A stretch of DNA of 6,782 nucleotides from Deltaproteobacteria bacterium (GTDB taxonomy: Bacteria > Desulfobacterota > Binatia > UBA9968): assembly GCA_016184235.1 (NCBI GenBank), contig JACPDC010000285.1, positions 1-6,782 of the forward strand, read 5' to 3'. A program made the position numbers and the translations under genes. This document shows positions 1-5,891 of this stretch, one piece after another. The notes below the pieces were generated by a model. That model saw only the letters and a list, made by a program, of their open reading frames with translations. It was not told the DNA's origin and ran no database searches. Each line of letters starts with the position of its first letter. Position 1 is the first letter of the stretch.

Positions 1-278
1 GTCCGGCGCATGAAAAAGCTGTTATCCTCTTCGGCGCTCACACTCTCTTCCCGGATGGGCGCCCAGAAGCTGGGCCAGCCGGTGCCGGAATCGAACTTGG
101 TCTCGGAGCTGAACAGCTCGTTGCCGCAGCAGGCGCACTGGTACACCCCTTTTTCCTTGCAGTCCCAATACGCGCCGGTAAAGGCCCTCTCCGTGCCCTT
201 TTGCCGGCAGACGTGGTACTGCTCCGGGGTGAGCTGCCGCTGCCATTCCTCGTCGCTCTGCGAAATTTTCTCCTTCAT
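1..278 (-). CDS. msrB: Peptide-methionine (R)-S-oxide reductase MsrB, C-terminus cut by window
   Basis: This enzyme reduces methionine-R-sulfoxide in oxidised proteins back to methionine in the cytoplasm. The reading frame gives 92 complete residues and then leaves the window. The family signature is clear: an N-terminal 'LTPEQYHVCRQKGTERAFTG' stretch, the first zinc-binding CxxC pair (C48/C51 in 'YQCACCGNELF'), and 'KFDSGTGWPSF' at residues 61-71. The second CxxC and the catalytic Cys near the C-terminus would lie outside the window, so catalytic competence cannot be judged. The ATG at 278 was chosen because it gives the usual N-terminus of the family; a GAGAGGGGCGG purine run lies just upstream. 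It starts 14 nt after the stop of yajQ, so the two are probably cotranscribed. Confidence 0.96.
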   Translation of the reverse strand, partial: MKEKISQSDEEWQRQLTPEQYHVCRQKGTERAFTGAYWDCKEKGVYQCACCGNELFSSETKFDSGTGWPSFWAPIREESVSAEEDNSFFMRR

Positions 279-292
279 TTCCCGCCCCTCTC

Positions 293-784
293 TCACCGGA
301 CCATATTGATGAACTGCAGTGGGATCGCAAGCTTGGCCCCCCGCACCGCCTGGATGACCGCCTGCAGATCGTCGATCTTCTTTCCGGAAACGCGCACCTG
401 ATTTTCCTGAATGGCGGCCTGGACTTTCAGCTTTTGATCCTTGATCAGCTTGACGATAGTCCGGGCCGTGTCGGCATCCACGCCTTCCTTGATAGCAAAC
501 TCTTTGCGGATCATGCCCTGGGATGCCATCTGGCTTTCCTTGGGTTCGAGACACTTCACGTCGACCTTGCGCCGCACCAGATGCTCGACGAGAGTGTCCT
601 GGACGGCTCTCATCTTCATTTCATCTTCCGTCAGCACGTGGATTTTCTTTTCTTTCTTGTCCAGCGTTATCTCGGTCTTGGACTCGCGAAAATCGAAGCG
701 CGTGAGCATCGCCTTCCTGGTCATGTTGACCGCGTTGTCGACTTCCTGCAGATCCACGCGGCTCACGATATCGAAAGAAGCCAT
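293..784 (-). CDS. yajQ: YajQ family nucleotide/c-di-GMP-binding protein
   Basis: This is a 163-residue soluble cytoplasmic protein of the YajQ/DUF520 family, which normally runs to about 160-165 residues, so it is full length. Family members bind nucleotides; some (for example in Xanthomonas) bind cyclic di-GMP and act as transcription co-regulators. The N-terminus 'MASFDIVSRVDLQEVDNAV' and the C-terminal block 'KLKVQAAIQENQVRVSGKKI' followed by 'DDLQAVIQAVR' and 'PLQFINMVR' match the family closely. The start is supported by a GAGGG ribosome site 4 nt before the ATG. msrB follows after 14 nt. Upstream, a 69-nt gap separates it from the Rieske gene; I saw neither a convincing promoter nor a terminator there, so readthrough from the amidohydrolase operon is possible. 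Confidence 0.96.
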   Translation of the reverse strand: MASFDIVSRVDLQEVDNAVNMTRKAMLTRFDFRESKTEITLDKKEKKIHVLTEDEMKMRAVQDTLVEHLVRRKVDVKCLEPKESQMASQGMIRKEFAIKEGVDADTARTIVKLIKDQKLKVQAAIQENQVRVSGKKIDDLQAVIQAVRGAKLAIPLQFINMVR

Positions 785-853
785 AACACCCTCAATATAG
801 GAGAGAGATCGATCTGGTCGTCGCGCAGGGATACCGACGCATCAAACGATGGG

Positions 854-1171
854 TTACCACTCGAGGCGGATGCAAAGCTCGCCTTCCCGCTCTTCGACCG
901 GAAGCACGGTAAGCTGCGGCCCCCCCTTGGGCATGACACACTCCCCGGTGCCGAGATCATACCAGTAGCTATGGTTGTTGCAGCGAACCTTGCCTCCGGC
1001 CAGCTCGCCGGTCTCCAGATCCGCTCCTTCGTGGGGGCACTCTCTGGCGAACGCGAAGTAGCGCCCGTCCACCTGCGCTACCAGCACGCGCCGCCCGCCC
1101 AGCTCTACCGCCTTCGTCTTCCCCGGCCCTATCTCGCCCGCCTTGGCGACCGGGACATAGCTCACTCCCAT
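854..1171 (-). CDS. Rieske [2Fe-2S] ferredoxin-like protein
   Basis: This is a 105-residue single-domain Rieske protein, probably a soluble electron carrier or small oxygenase ferredoxin subunit. The cluster ligands are visible as C45-P-H47 and C64-N-N-H67 with a 16-residue spacing, the normal C-x-H...C-x-x-H arrangement ('CPHEGADLE' and 'VRCNNHSYWYDLGTGEC'). No signal peptide or membrane anchor precedes the domain, which argues against a bc1-type subunit. The ATG at 1171 starts 5 nt after the stop of the amidohydrolase gene. The nearest purine tract is weak (AGGCG, too close to the ATG), so translation is probably coupled to the upstream gene. The frame stays open further upstream, but that stretch overlaps the amidohydrolase and is not Rieske-like. 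No oxygenase alpha subunit or reductase is in the window, so its partner is unknown. Confidence 0.93.
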   Translation of the reverse strand: MGVSYVPVAKAGEIGPGKTKAVELGGRRVLVAQVDGRYFAFARECPHEGADLETGELAGGKVRCNNHSYWYDLGTGECVMPKGGPQLTVLPVEEREGELCIRLEW

Positions 1172-1176
1172 GACGC

Positions 1177-2874
1177 CTATGCGGCGGCCCGGCGCGCCTG
1201 GTGGAGCGGCCCGCGCAGAATCTGCCCGGGCAGCCCGCCCTTCACCCGCCCATCCGTATAAATCACTTCGCCGTTGACGATCGTGTAATACACGCCCTCC
1301 GAGCGCTGGACCAGCCTCTTGGTGCCGGCCGGATAGTCTTCCGCCCACTCGGGCTCATGGGCGTTGACCGTCTCGGGATCGAATATCGCCAGGTCCGCGG
1401 CAAAACCGGGCCGAAGCAGGCCGCGGCCCTCCAGGCCATATACCGAGGCGACTTCGAAAGTGAGCTTGTTGACCGCGCGCTCCAGGCTGAGAACCCCGCG
1501 CTCCCTCACCCACAGCCCCAAGAGGGTCGTGCTGTAGCCGAAGTCCGCGCCGAATTGCACGTGGGCGCCCGCGTCGGATGTGCCGGCGAGCACATAAGGG
1601 CTGCTCAGGATCTCGCCCATAGCTTTAGAGTCCCCGCCGTTGTTCGCGTTCCAGAAAACCGTCTCGAGATTCTCCTCCAGGGCCAGATCCAGGAACGCCT
1701 CCAGCGGATCCTGATTGCGCATGGCGGCCATCTCCGCGATGTTCTTGCCGTTGTATTTCTTGTTCTCAGGCCTGGCGGTCTTTTCCACGCGCACGATATC
1801 CCAACGGCGGTGAAAATTGGTCGGCCTGGGATCGGCCAGATCGGCGCGCAGCTTCTGCCTGGTCCCGGGATCGGCGAACGCCTGCCGGCGCGCCTCCTCG
1901 GGCAGGAACATCAGGCTCTTCCAGGTGGGAAACTCGTCGAAGACCTGTGTGTTTTTCAAGCTGAAGTGGCGCACCAGCGGCACGGTGTGGGAAAGGCCGT
2001 AGGCGCGGTAGCCGTCGCGAAAGATCGGGGCGACGGCGTCGAGCTGCCGGCGCCAGAGGTCCGGCTCGGTCCAGCGGTGCTGGATGCTCTGCCAGATGAT
2101 CGGCCGCTGCGTGCGGCGCGCCAGATCGCCGTAAAGTGTAAAGTGCTCGATCTTGTTGCGGCCGAGAATCGTCTCGATCACACCGGCGTTGAGCTCGCTC
2201 AGCACGTCGCACAGGGCAAAAAGCTCTTTGTCGTCCGCCAGCCGGCTCGCCACAGGCTTGCCGTCTTCCCTCATGTGGCGCTCGTTGCGATTGGTCGATA
2301 TCCCCAGCGCGCCCCCCTCCATAGCCTCCCGGACGAGGAGCCTCATCTGCTGGACCTCCCCCGGTGTGGCCGCGCGCTCGACCGACTCCTCCCCCATCAC
2401 GTACTGGCGCACCGCGATGTGGCCGACCAGCCCGCCCATATTGATGCCCACCTTGCCCTCCAGCGAGTCGAGATATTCGCCGAAAGTATGCCAGCCCCAG
2501 CGCACCCCTTGCTCCAGGGCGTAGCGCGGGATCGCCTCCACGCGCACGAAGCTCTTCACCAGCGCGTCCTCGCCCCCCTTTTTCACCGGGGCGAGCGTCA
2601 GCCCGCAGTTGCCCGTGACGACGGAGGTGACGCCGTGCTGCGGCTCGCAGGTGCCGTACGGGTCCCAGAGAAGCTGGGCGTCCAGGTGAGTATGGTGGTC
2701 GATGAAGCCGGGGGCCACCGCCAGGCCGTCCGCGTCGATCGTCCGGGCGGCGCCTCCTTTGAGGCGGCCGATCTCGGCGATCTTGCCGTCCTTAACGCCC
2801 ACATCCGCCCGATAGGACGGCAATCCGGAGCCATCCACCACGCGGCCGTTACGAACCAGCAGATCATAATCCAT
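1177..2874 (-). CDS. Amidohydrolase, N-acyl-D-amino-acid deacylase (D-aminoacylase) type
   Basis: This 565-residue protein belongs to the metal-dependent amidohydrolase superfamily, in the branch annotated as N-acyl-D-amino-acid deacylases, which remove the acyl group from N-acyl-D-amino acids. Visible landmarks are the N-terminal composite-domain strand 'MDYDLLVRNGRVVDGSG', the metal-binding 'PGFIDHHTHLDAQ' (HxH at H61/H63), 'VTGNCG' with C90 at the position of the bridging Cys of D-aminoacylases, 'GTSDAGAH' with the catalytic Asp D434, and a closing beta-sandwich 'LLRPGFAADLAIFDPETV' (about 486-503). The usual 'SHHK'-like metal histidine motif near residue 215-220 is not seen; H200, H244 and H266 are the candidates, so the substrate may differ from classical D-aminoacylase. 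The start has a strong GGAGG site 9 nt upstream. It leads an operon with the Rieske gene. Confidence 0.92.
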   Translation of the reverse strand: MDYDLLVRNGRVVDGSGLPSYRADVGVKDGKIAEIGRLKGGAARTIDADGLAVAPGFIDHHTHLDAQLLWDPYGTCEPQHGVTSVVTGNCGLTLAPVKKGGEDALVKSFVRVEAIPRYALEQGVRWGWHTFGEYLDSLEGKVGINMGGLVGHIAVRQYVMGEESVERAATPGEVQQMRLLVREAMEGGALGISTNRNERHMREDGKPVASRLADDKELFALCDVLSELNAGVIETILGRNKIEHFTLYGDLARRTQRPIIWQSIQHRWTEPDLWRRQLDAVAPIFRDGYRAYGLSHTVPLVRHFSLKNTQVFDEFPTWKSLMFLPEEARRQAFADPGTRQKLRADLADPRPTNFHRRWDIVRVEKTARPENKKYNGKNIAEMAAMRNQDPLEAFLDLALEENLETVFWNANNGGDSKAMGEILSSPYVLAGTSDAGAHVQFGADFGYSTTLLGLWVRERGVLSLERAVNKLTFEVASVYGLEGRGLLRPGFAADLAIFDPETVNAHEPEWAEDYPAGTKRLVQRSEGVYYTIVNGEVIYTDGRVKGGLPGQILRGPLHQARRAAA

Positions 2875-2932
2875 TACCGTAGCCCTCCTCCGGCTATCCC
2901 TTACGGGTCACGAGACAAAGTGAAGCGCTCTC

Positions 2933-2961
2933 AGAATATTCATTGGGGCCGTTTCTGTCAA
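2933..2961 (-). promoter_or_regulatory. Sigma70-like promoter for the amidohydrolase-Rieske operon
   Basis: Read on the minus strand, a perfect -35 TTGACA (2961-2956) is followed by 17 nt and a TATTCT -10 box (2938-2933), giving a leader of about 50 nt before the ATG at 2874. A short inverted repeat, CCGTT-N6-AACGG on either strand (2949-2964), straddles the -35 box and could be a repressor operator, although arms of 5 bp can arise by chance. The promoter begins only 8 nt beyond the stop of the CBS gene, and there is no terminator hairpin between them. Confidence 0.55.
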
Positions 2962-2969
2962 CGGGAAAG

Positions 2970-3467
2970 TCAGCGGCGGGACCGAGAGCTTCGCCCGGCG
3001 GACTTCTTCTTCCGCACTGCCCCGGCGGCGGCCGGCGTCAGATTCTTGCCGCTCAGGACAAAATCGAGAACATCACTCCGGGTGATGATGCCCACGAGCT
3101 TTTCCTTCTCCACGACCGGCAGCGCGCCGACGCGGTGGCGCCGGAGGAGTCTGACCGCGGCCTGAAGCGGCGTGTCGGGCTTCACTGTGATCACGTTGTA
3201 GCTCATCGCCTCCTCGACGGTGTACTTCTCGGCGAACCTGTCTATCTCCTCGGTGCGATTGATCAGGATGCTCGTGGGATAGGCGTCCCGGATATCACGG
3301 TCGGTCACGATGCCGAGCAGCTTTTCACCCTCCACCACGGGCAGCTGGTTGATGCGATGCTTCGCCATGAGTTGTCTGGCGACGGCGATGCTGTCGAAGG
3401 GCTCCACTGCGAGCACCCCCGCGCTCATCCAATCGGAAACCTTTATAATGGAAGGCCTCCTCTTCAT
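2970..3467 (-). CDS. Tandem CBS-domain protein with basic C-terminal tail
   Basis: This 165-residue cytoplasmic protein consists of one Bateman module. CBS1 spans about residues 10-62 and CBS2 about 84-138. Each ends in the ribose/phosphate-contacting motif typical of adenosine-nucleotide-binding CBS domains: 'GIVTDRD' (G52, T55, D58) and 'GIITRSD' (G126, T129, D132). No effector domain is fused, so it is a stand-alone energy or adenylate sensor whose partner is unknown. Residues 152-165 form a Lys/Arg/Ser-rich tail ('RKKKSAGRSSRSRR') that could contact nucleic acid or an acidic surface; this is inference. The ATG directly follows the TAG of the PPOX gene with no spacer, and its GGAGAGG ribosome site lies inside that gene's last codons, so the two are translationally linked. 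Confidence 0.93.
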   Translation of the reverse strand: MKRRPSIIKVSDWMSAGVLAVEPFDSIAVARQLMAKHRINQLPVVEGEKLLGIVTDRDIRDAYPTSILINRTEEIDRFAEKYTVEEAMSYNVITVKPDTPLQAAVRLLRRHRVGALPVVEKEKLVGIITRSDVLDFVLSGKNLTPAAAGAVRKKKSAGRSSRSRR

Positions 3468-3881
3468 CTATCCTCTCCGGTCGGGACCGACACTCTCGAT
3501 CGCGACTCGGATAATCACGCGCCCTTGCCGCTCCATAGTTCGCCGGTACTCGTCCCAGTCGGGATGCCCGCCCTTGACCCGCCGCTGAAAATCGACGAGC
3601 GGCTCCATCGCCTCAGGGAGCGACACGATCTCGGCTGGCCCGCTGATCTGGATCCAGACGGAACCATGAAAGGAATCGGCGAAGACGCAAAGAGAGGCCC
3701 GGGGATCGCGCCGGAGATTGCGGCTCTTGTACGCGGTCTCCCGGCTGCTCACGATGGCGCGGCCGCTGTCATCGACGCCGACGGTCACCGGAGACATCTG
3801 CAGGCCCCCGTCGCGTTTGCGCGTAGCCAGCACCGCGTTATGGTGAGCGGCTAAAAATTTACGCGCCTCCGATAAATCCAT
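3468..3881 (-). CDS. PPOX-class split-barrel (FMN/F420-binding) oxidoreductase
   Basis: This is a 137-residue member of the pyridoxamine-5'-phosphate-oxidase-like split beta-barrel family. It is closest by eye to the short Rv1155-like group annotated as F420-dependent. Supporting blocks are 'FLAAHHNAVLATRKRDGGLQ' (residues 10-29), 'MSPVTVGVDD', 'SSRETAYKSRNLRRDPRASL' (45-64) and 'VWIQISGPAEIV' (75-86). This Lys/Arg-rich 'K-N-L-R-R-D-P' stretch is the usual phosphate-binding region of the cofactor. Whether the cofactor is FMN or F420 cannot be decided from the sequence. The open frame continues upstream to 3998, but the ATG at 3881 has a strong GGGGGAAGG site and gives the family N-terminus, so I chose it. 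It is first in a two-gene unit with the CBS protein. Confidence 0.88.
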   Translation of the reverse strand: MDLSEARKFLAAHHNAVLATRKRDGGLQMSPVTVGVDDSGRAIVSSRETAYKSRNLRRDPRASLCVFADSFHGSVWIQISGPAEIVSLPEAMEPLVDFQRRVKGGHPDWDEYRRTMERQGRVIIRVAIESVGPDRRG

Positions 3882-3900
3882 AGCCTTCCCCCCTTTCGCC

Positions 3901-3928
3901 TTGACACGACTAGCACGCCTTCGATAAC
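3901..3928 (+). promoter_or_regulatory. Possible promoter of the PF04020-type membrane gene
   Basis: A perfect TTGACA (3901-3906) is followed by 16 nt and GATAAC (3923-3928), which matches the -10 consensus at four positions. It would place the transcript start at about 3935, only a few bases before the TTG start codon at 3939. That implies a leaderless or nearly leaderless mRNA and would explain why no Shine-Dalgarno sequence is visible. Confidence 0.35.
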
Positions 3929-3938
3929 GTGTCCAGCG

Positions 3939-4280
3939 TTGGGAAATCTGCTTCTTGACTGGCTGGTCAGCGCCTTGAGCCTGGTCATCGTCGCCCACCT
4001 GATCCCCGGCTTCGAAGTCAAGGGGTTGGCGGCCATCGTGATCGCTCCGGTCGTCATCGGACTGGTGAACGCTACCGTGGGATTTCTTCTCAAGGTCCTC
4101 ACCCTACCCCTTACGCTCTTGACCTTCGGCCTGTTTCTCTTGGTGATCAACGCCCTCATGCTGGAGCTCGCGGCCTTTCTGGTGCCCGGCTTCGCCGTGC
4201 AGGGATTCTTTGCCGCCTTCTTCGGCGCCATCCTGCTCAGCCTGGTGAGCATGCTGCTTCGTTTCCTGCTCAAAACGTAA
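3939..4280 (+). CDS. Four-helix membrane protein of the PF04020 (phage holin 4 / Mycobacterium YvlD-like) family
   Basis: This 113-residue, almost entirely hydrophobic inner-membrane protein has four predicted helices, at about residues 4-22, 29-50, 55-80 and 88-111. The characteristic family block 'LTLPLTLLTFGLFLLVINAL' at 54-73 and the repeated 'PGF' turns ('AHLIPGFEVKG', 'AFLVPGFAVQGFF') identify the family. Members are common in bacterial chromosomes, where the name 'holin' is historical; no phage genes are nearby and its biochemical role is unknown. The start is TTG at 3939. No in-frame ATG exists until well inside helix 3, and the family N-terminus begins here, but there is no ribosome site, so the exact start is uncertain. 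It is divergent from the PPOX gene and ends 8 nt before the convergent DUF983 gene. Confidence 0.88.
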   Translation: MGNLLLDWLVSALSLVIVAHLIPGFEVKGLAAIVIAPVVIGLVNATVGFLLKVLTLPLTLLTFGLFLLVINALMLELAAFLVPGFAVQGFFAAFFGAILLSLVSMLLRFLLKT

Positions 4281-4288
4281 GCAAGAAT

Positions 4289-4672
4289 CTACCTTTTCAC
4301 CACCCGGTGGCTGGGAGTCTCGTCGGGGACGAAGATGTAGACCAGGCTGAGCCAGAGACTTCTGGAATAGCGGAAAAAGAACAGCGGAAAAACAGCCGCG
4401 AAGGCGCCCCACAACAAGAGCTGCTGAAGCACGGAAATCTCGGTGAAATAGTTGAGTATGAAAAAACCCGGGACCGCCACGGCCACAGTGGCGCCGTAGT
4501 TAAGATAGATCGCTCCGACAAAGAAACCCTGCTCCCGCTCGAACTTCAAACGGCATTGAGGGCACTCGGGACGCATCTTGAACAGCCCTGAAAAAATCGC
4601 CCCCCGGCCGCACCTGGGGCATCTCAAGCGAATGCCAGCAAGCAAGATCTGGCAGATCCGACTTGGGCTCAT
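4289..4672 (-). CDS. DUF983 zinc-ribbon membrane protein
   Basis: This 127-residue protein matches the DUF983 layout: a cytosolic N-terminal zinc ribbon with two CxxC knuckles (C18-P-R-C21-G and C37-P-Q-C40), the block 'REQGFFVGAIYLNYG' (46-60), then two membrane helices at about 60-75 and 83-104. The role of the family is not established; members often sit near respiratory or redox genes. It is the last gene of a four-gene minus-strand unit, starting 12 nt after the DUF1330 stop, with a modest GGGGCG tract before the ATG. The stop lies 8 nt from the convergent membrane gene, and there is no terminator hairpin in that gap, so the two transcripts probably run into each other. Confidence 0.9.
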   Translation of the reverse strand: MSPSRICQILLAGIRLRCPRCGRGAIFSGLFKMRPECPQCRLKFEREQGFFVGAIYLNYGATVAVAVPGFFILNYFTEISVLQQLLLWGAFAAVFPLFFFRYSRSLWLSLVYIFVPDETPSHRVVKR

Positions 4673-4684
4673 CGGCGCCCCGAG

Positions 4685-4972
4685 TCACGCGCCTTCGACA
4701 ACGATCATGTTAGTGACGGCGGTTTTCTGCCTCACCTGTTTGGCCGGGCCATACTCCTTGGACGACCACCACTCCTTTGCCCGCTCCAAACTTTCAAACT
4801 CCAGGACCACAATGCGCTTGGGGCTCCAGTCGCCCTCCAGGACCTCGGTCCTGCCGCCTCGGGCAATGAACTTGCCGCCGTAAGCCGCAACCGTGGGAGG
4901 GCCCATTTTTTTGTATTCCTCGTAGCCGGTTGGATCGGCGACGTCGATTTCGGTAATGACATACGCGGCCAT
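4685..4972 (-). CDS. DUF1330 family protein
   Basis: This is a 95-residue soluble protein with the ferredoxin-like alpha/beta dimeric-barrel pattern of DUF1330: 'AAYVITEIDVADPTGYEEYKK' at the N-terminus, 'AYGGKFIARGGRTEVLEGDW' in the middle (30-49), 'RIVVLEFESLERAKEWWSSKEY' (53-74) and a closing strand 'VTNMIVVEG'. The family's usual length is about 95-100 residues, so it is intact. No catalytic function has been established for the family. Translation should be strong: a perfect AGGAGG lies 5 nt before the ATG (4978-4983). It sits 19 nt after the acetyltransferase gene and 12 nt before the DUF983 gene, in the same operon. Confidence 0.94.
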   Translation of the reverse strand: MAAYVITEIDVADPTGYEEYKKMGPPTVAAYGGKFIARGGRTEVLEGDWSPKRIVVLEFESLERAKEWWSSKEYGPAKQVRQKTAVTNMIVVEGA

Positions 4973-4991
4973 CTTCTCCTCCTCTTCTTCT

Positions 4992-5471
4992 TTATCGGCG
5001 CGCTCCCACCGCCACCGTCTTCCTTATCTCTTTCACCATGCAGGCGGCGGTCTCGGGACAGAACACGGCGAACTCTTTGGTATTCCGGACGGCCTCCGGC
5101 GCCTCCGACCGCTCCACCTTACGGTACCCCTGTTTTTTAAAAAAGCCTTCGGCCCTGCGCGTGAGCAGGTATAAAGTGATGATTCCGCGCGACGCGGCGT
5201 ACCCTTCCATCTTCTCGCAGAGCGTTCTCCCCAGCCCCTTGCCCCGATAAGACTCTTTTACCGCCACCGAGCGGAGCAGACCGGCACTGCCCAGCGCCTC
5301 GAGCCCGACGACTCCCACGAGAACGCTCTTGCCTTTGGCCACTATAAAATGGCGCAGGTGCTCGGAAATGTCCTCAAAGAGCAGGCCGCACTCCGCCAGG
5401 AGGCTCTTGACCGCCGCCTCATCCGCGGGCCTGGCGAATGAAAAATCAATACCTTTCAATTTCACGGTCAT
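4992..5471 (-). CDS. ArsN2-like GNAT N-acetyltransferase
   Basis: This is a 159-residue GNAT-fold acetyltransferase. The acetyl-CoA pyrophosphate loop is R76-G-K-G79-L-G81 in 'VAVKESYRGKGLGRTL'. The wider pattern ('LVGVVGLEALGSAGLLRSVAV', 'LYLLTRRAEGFFKKQGYRKVERSEAPEAV' and the C-terminal 'EFAVFCPETAACMVK' with C138 and C144) closely follows the group called ArsN2, genes often found in arsenic-resistance operons. The physiological substrate of ArsN2 is not firmly known to me. No arsR, arsC, arsB or arsM is in the window, so an arsenic role is unsupported by context. The ATG at 5471 was chosen because it overlaps the TGA of the upstream membrane gene as ATGA; an in-frame TTG at 5483 is a less likely start. 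Confidence 0.85.
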   Translation of the reverse strand: MTVKLKGIDFSFARPADEAAVKSLLAECGLLFEDISEHLRHFIVAKGKSVLVGVVGLEALGSAGLLRSVAVKESYRGKGLGRTLCEKMEGYAASRGIITLYLLTRRAEGFFKKQGYRKVERSEAPEAVRNTKEFAVFCPETAACMVKEIRKTVAVGARR

Positions 5472-5851
5472 GCCTTGCGCCAAATTGCCTCGGAACGAAA
5501 CCCGTAGAGAAAAAGCGCGACGTACTCAGCCATGAAGATCGCGTAGAAAACGGCGATAATGACAACCATCTCCAGCCAATCAAGGCCGTGAAAGCCGAAC
5601 AGCCCGTTCCACAAGAAATTCGTGGACACGTCCCAGACAAAGACCACCGGGAGCCAGGCCTTCCAAAAGAGGCTCTCCCCGATGCTCTTTTGATAAGCGT
5701 ACCCGAAAAGCCCGGCCAGGCTGACGAGCGAGATGGGAAAATCCAACAGCTTGATCATATCGAGCCCCCGCACCAGGAACCCGCCGAACAGAAACCCCAC
5801 GACCATCAGGAGAAACCAGAAATATATTTTCCAGAAGATATGAGTTTTCAC
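5468..5851 (-). CDS. Small four-helix integral membrane protein, unrecognised
   Basis: I do not recognise the family. The 127 residues are strongly hydrophobic and aromatic, with helices at about 6-27, 33-53, 62-87 and 93-116 and a short basic C-terminus ('YGFRSEAIWRKA'). Polar or charged positions within or beside helices include D31, D38, D74, N78, N82, D91, E94 and E109, which could line a pore or bind ions; this is inference. The start is GTG at 5851, with only a weak AGCAGG tract upstream. The stop overlaps the ATG of the ArsN2-like gene by four bases (ATGA), which implies translational coupling, so the product may work with the acetyltransferase. It is first in the unit that ends with DUF983, and I could not see a convincing promoter in the 40 bases upstream. 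Confidence 0.8.
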   Translation of the reverse strand: MKTHIFWKIYFWFLLMVVGFLFGGFLVRGLDMIKLLDFPISLVSLAGLFGYAYQKSIGESLFWKAWLPVVFVWDVSTNFLWNGLFGFHGLDWLEMVVIIAVFYAIFMAEYVALFLYGFRSEAIWRKA

Positions 5852-5891
5852 GGCCTGCTGGTAAACCCTACTACGTAAACATGTGGGAGGA

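Noticed and set aside
22..330. 102-codon minus-strand frame at the left edge
   Set aside because: It is out of frame with msrB, which has unmistakable motifs, and its translation is low-complexity Arg/Ala/Gly sequence.
785..853. Promoter of yajQ from a TATATT-like box near 795
   Set aside because: The box overlaps the ribosome site region, leaves only about 12 nt to the ATG, and has no acceptable -35 at 16-18 nt.
434..1261. 275-codon open frame on the plus strand over yajQ and the Rieske gene
   Set aside because: It is a shadow of two well-supported minus-strand genes and runs across their intergenic gap; its translation resembles no known protein.
1201..3165. 654-codon open frame on the plus strand
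   Set aside because: It lies antisense to the amidohydrolase and part of the CBS gene, shows no family resemblance, is rich in His, Arg, Ala and Leu as expected from antisense of GC-rich coding DNA, and has no ribosome site. The minus-strand genes have clear motifs.
3882..3998. 39-residue N-terminal extension of the PPOX protein
   Set aside because: It overlaps the divergent membrane gene, has no family similarity, and a strong ribosome site sits before the internal ATG at 3881.
3939..4280. Phage or prophage remnant suggested by the 'holin' family name
   Set aside because: PF04020 proteins are widespread chromosomal membrane proteins, and there is no endolysin, integrase or structural phage gene in the window.
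4281..4288. Terminator between the convergent membrane gene and the DUF983 gene
   Set aside because: The gap is only 8 nt and no GC-rich hairpin with a T-run is visible on either side.
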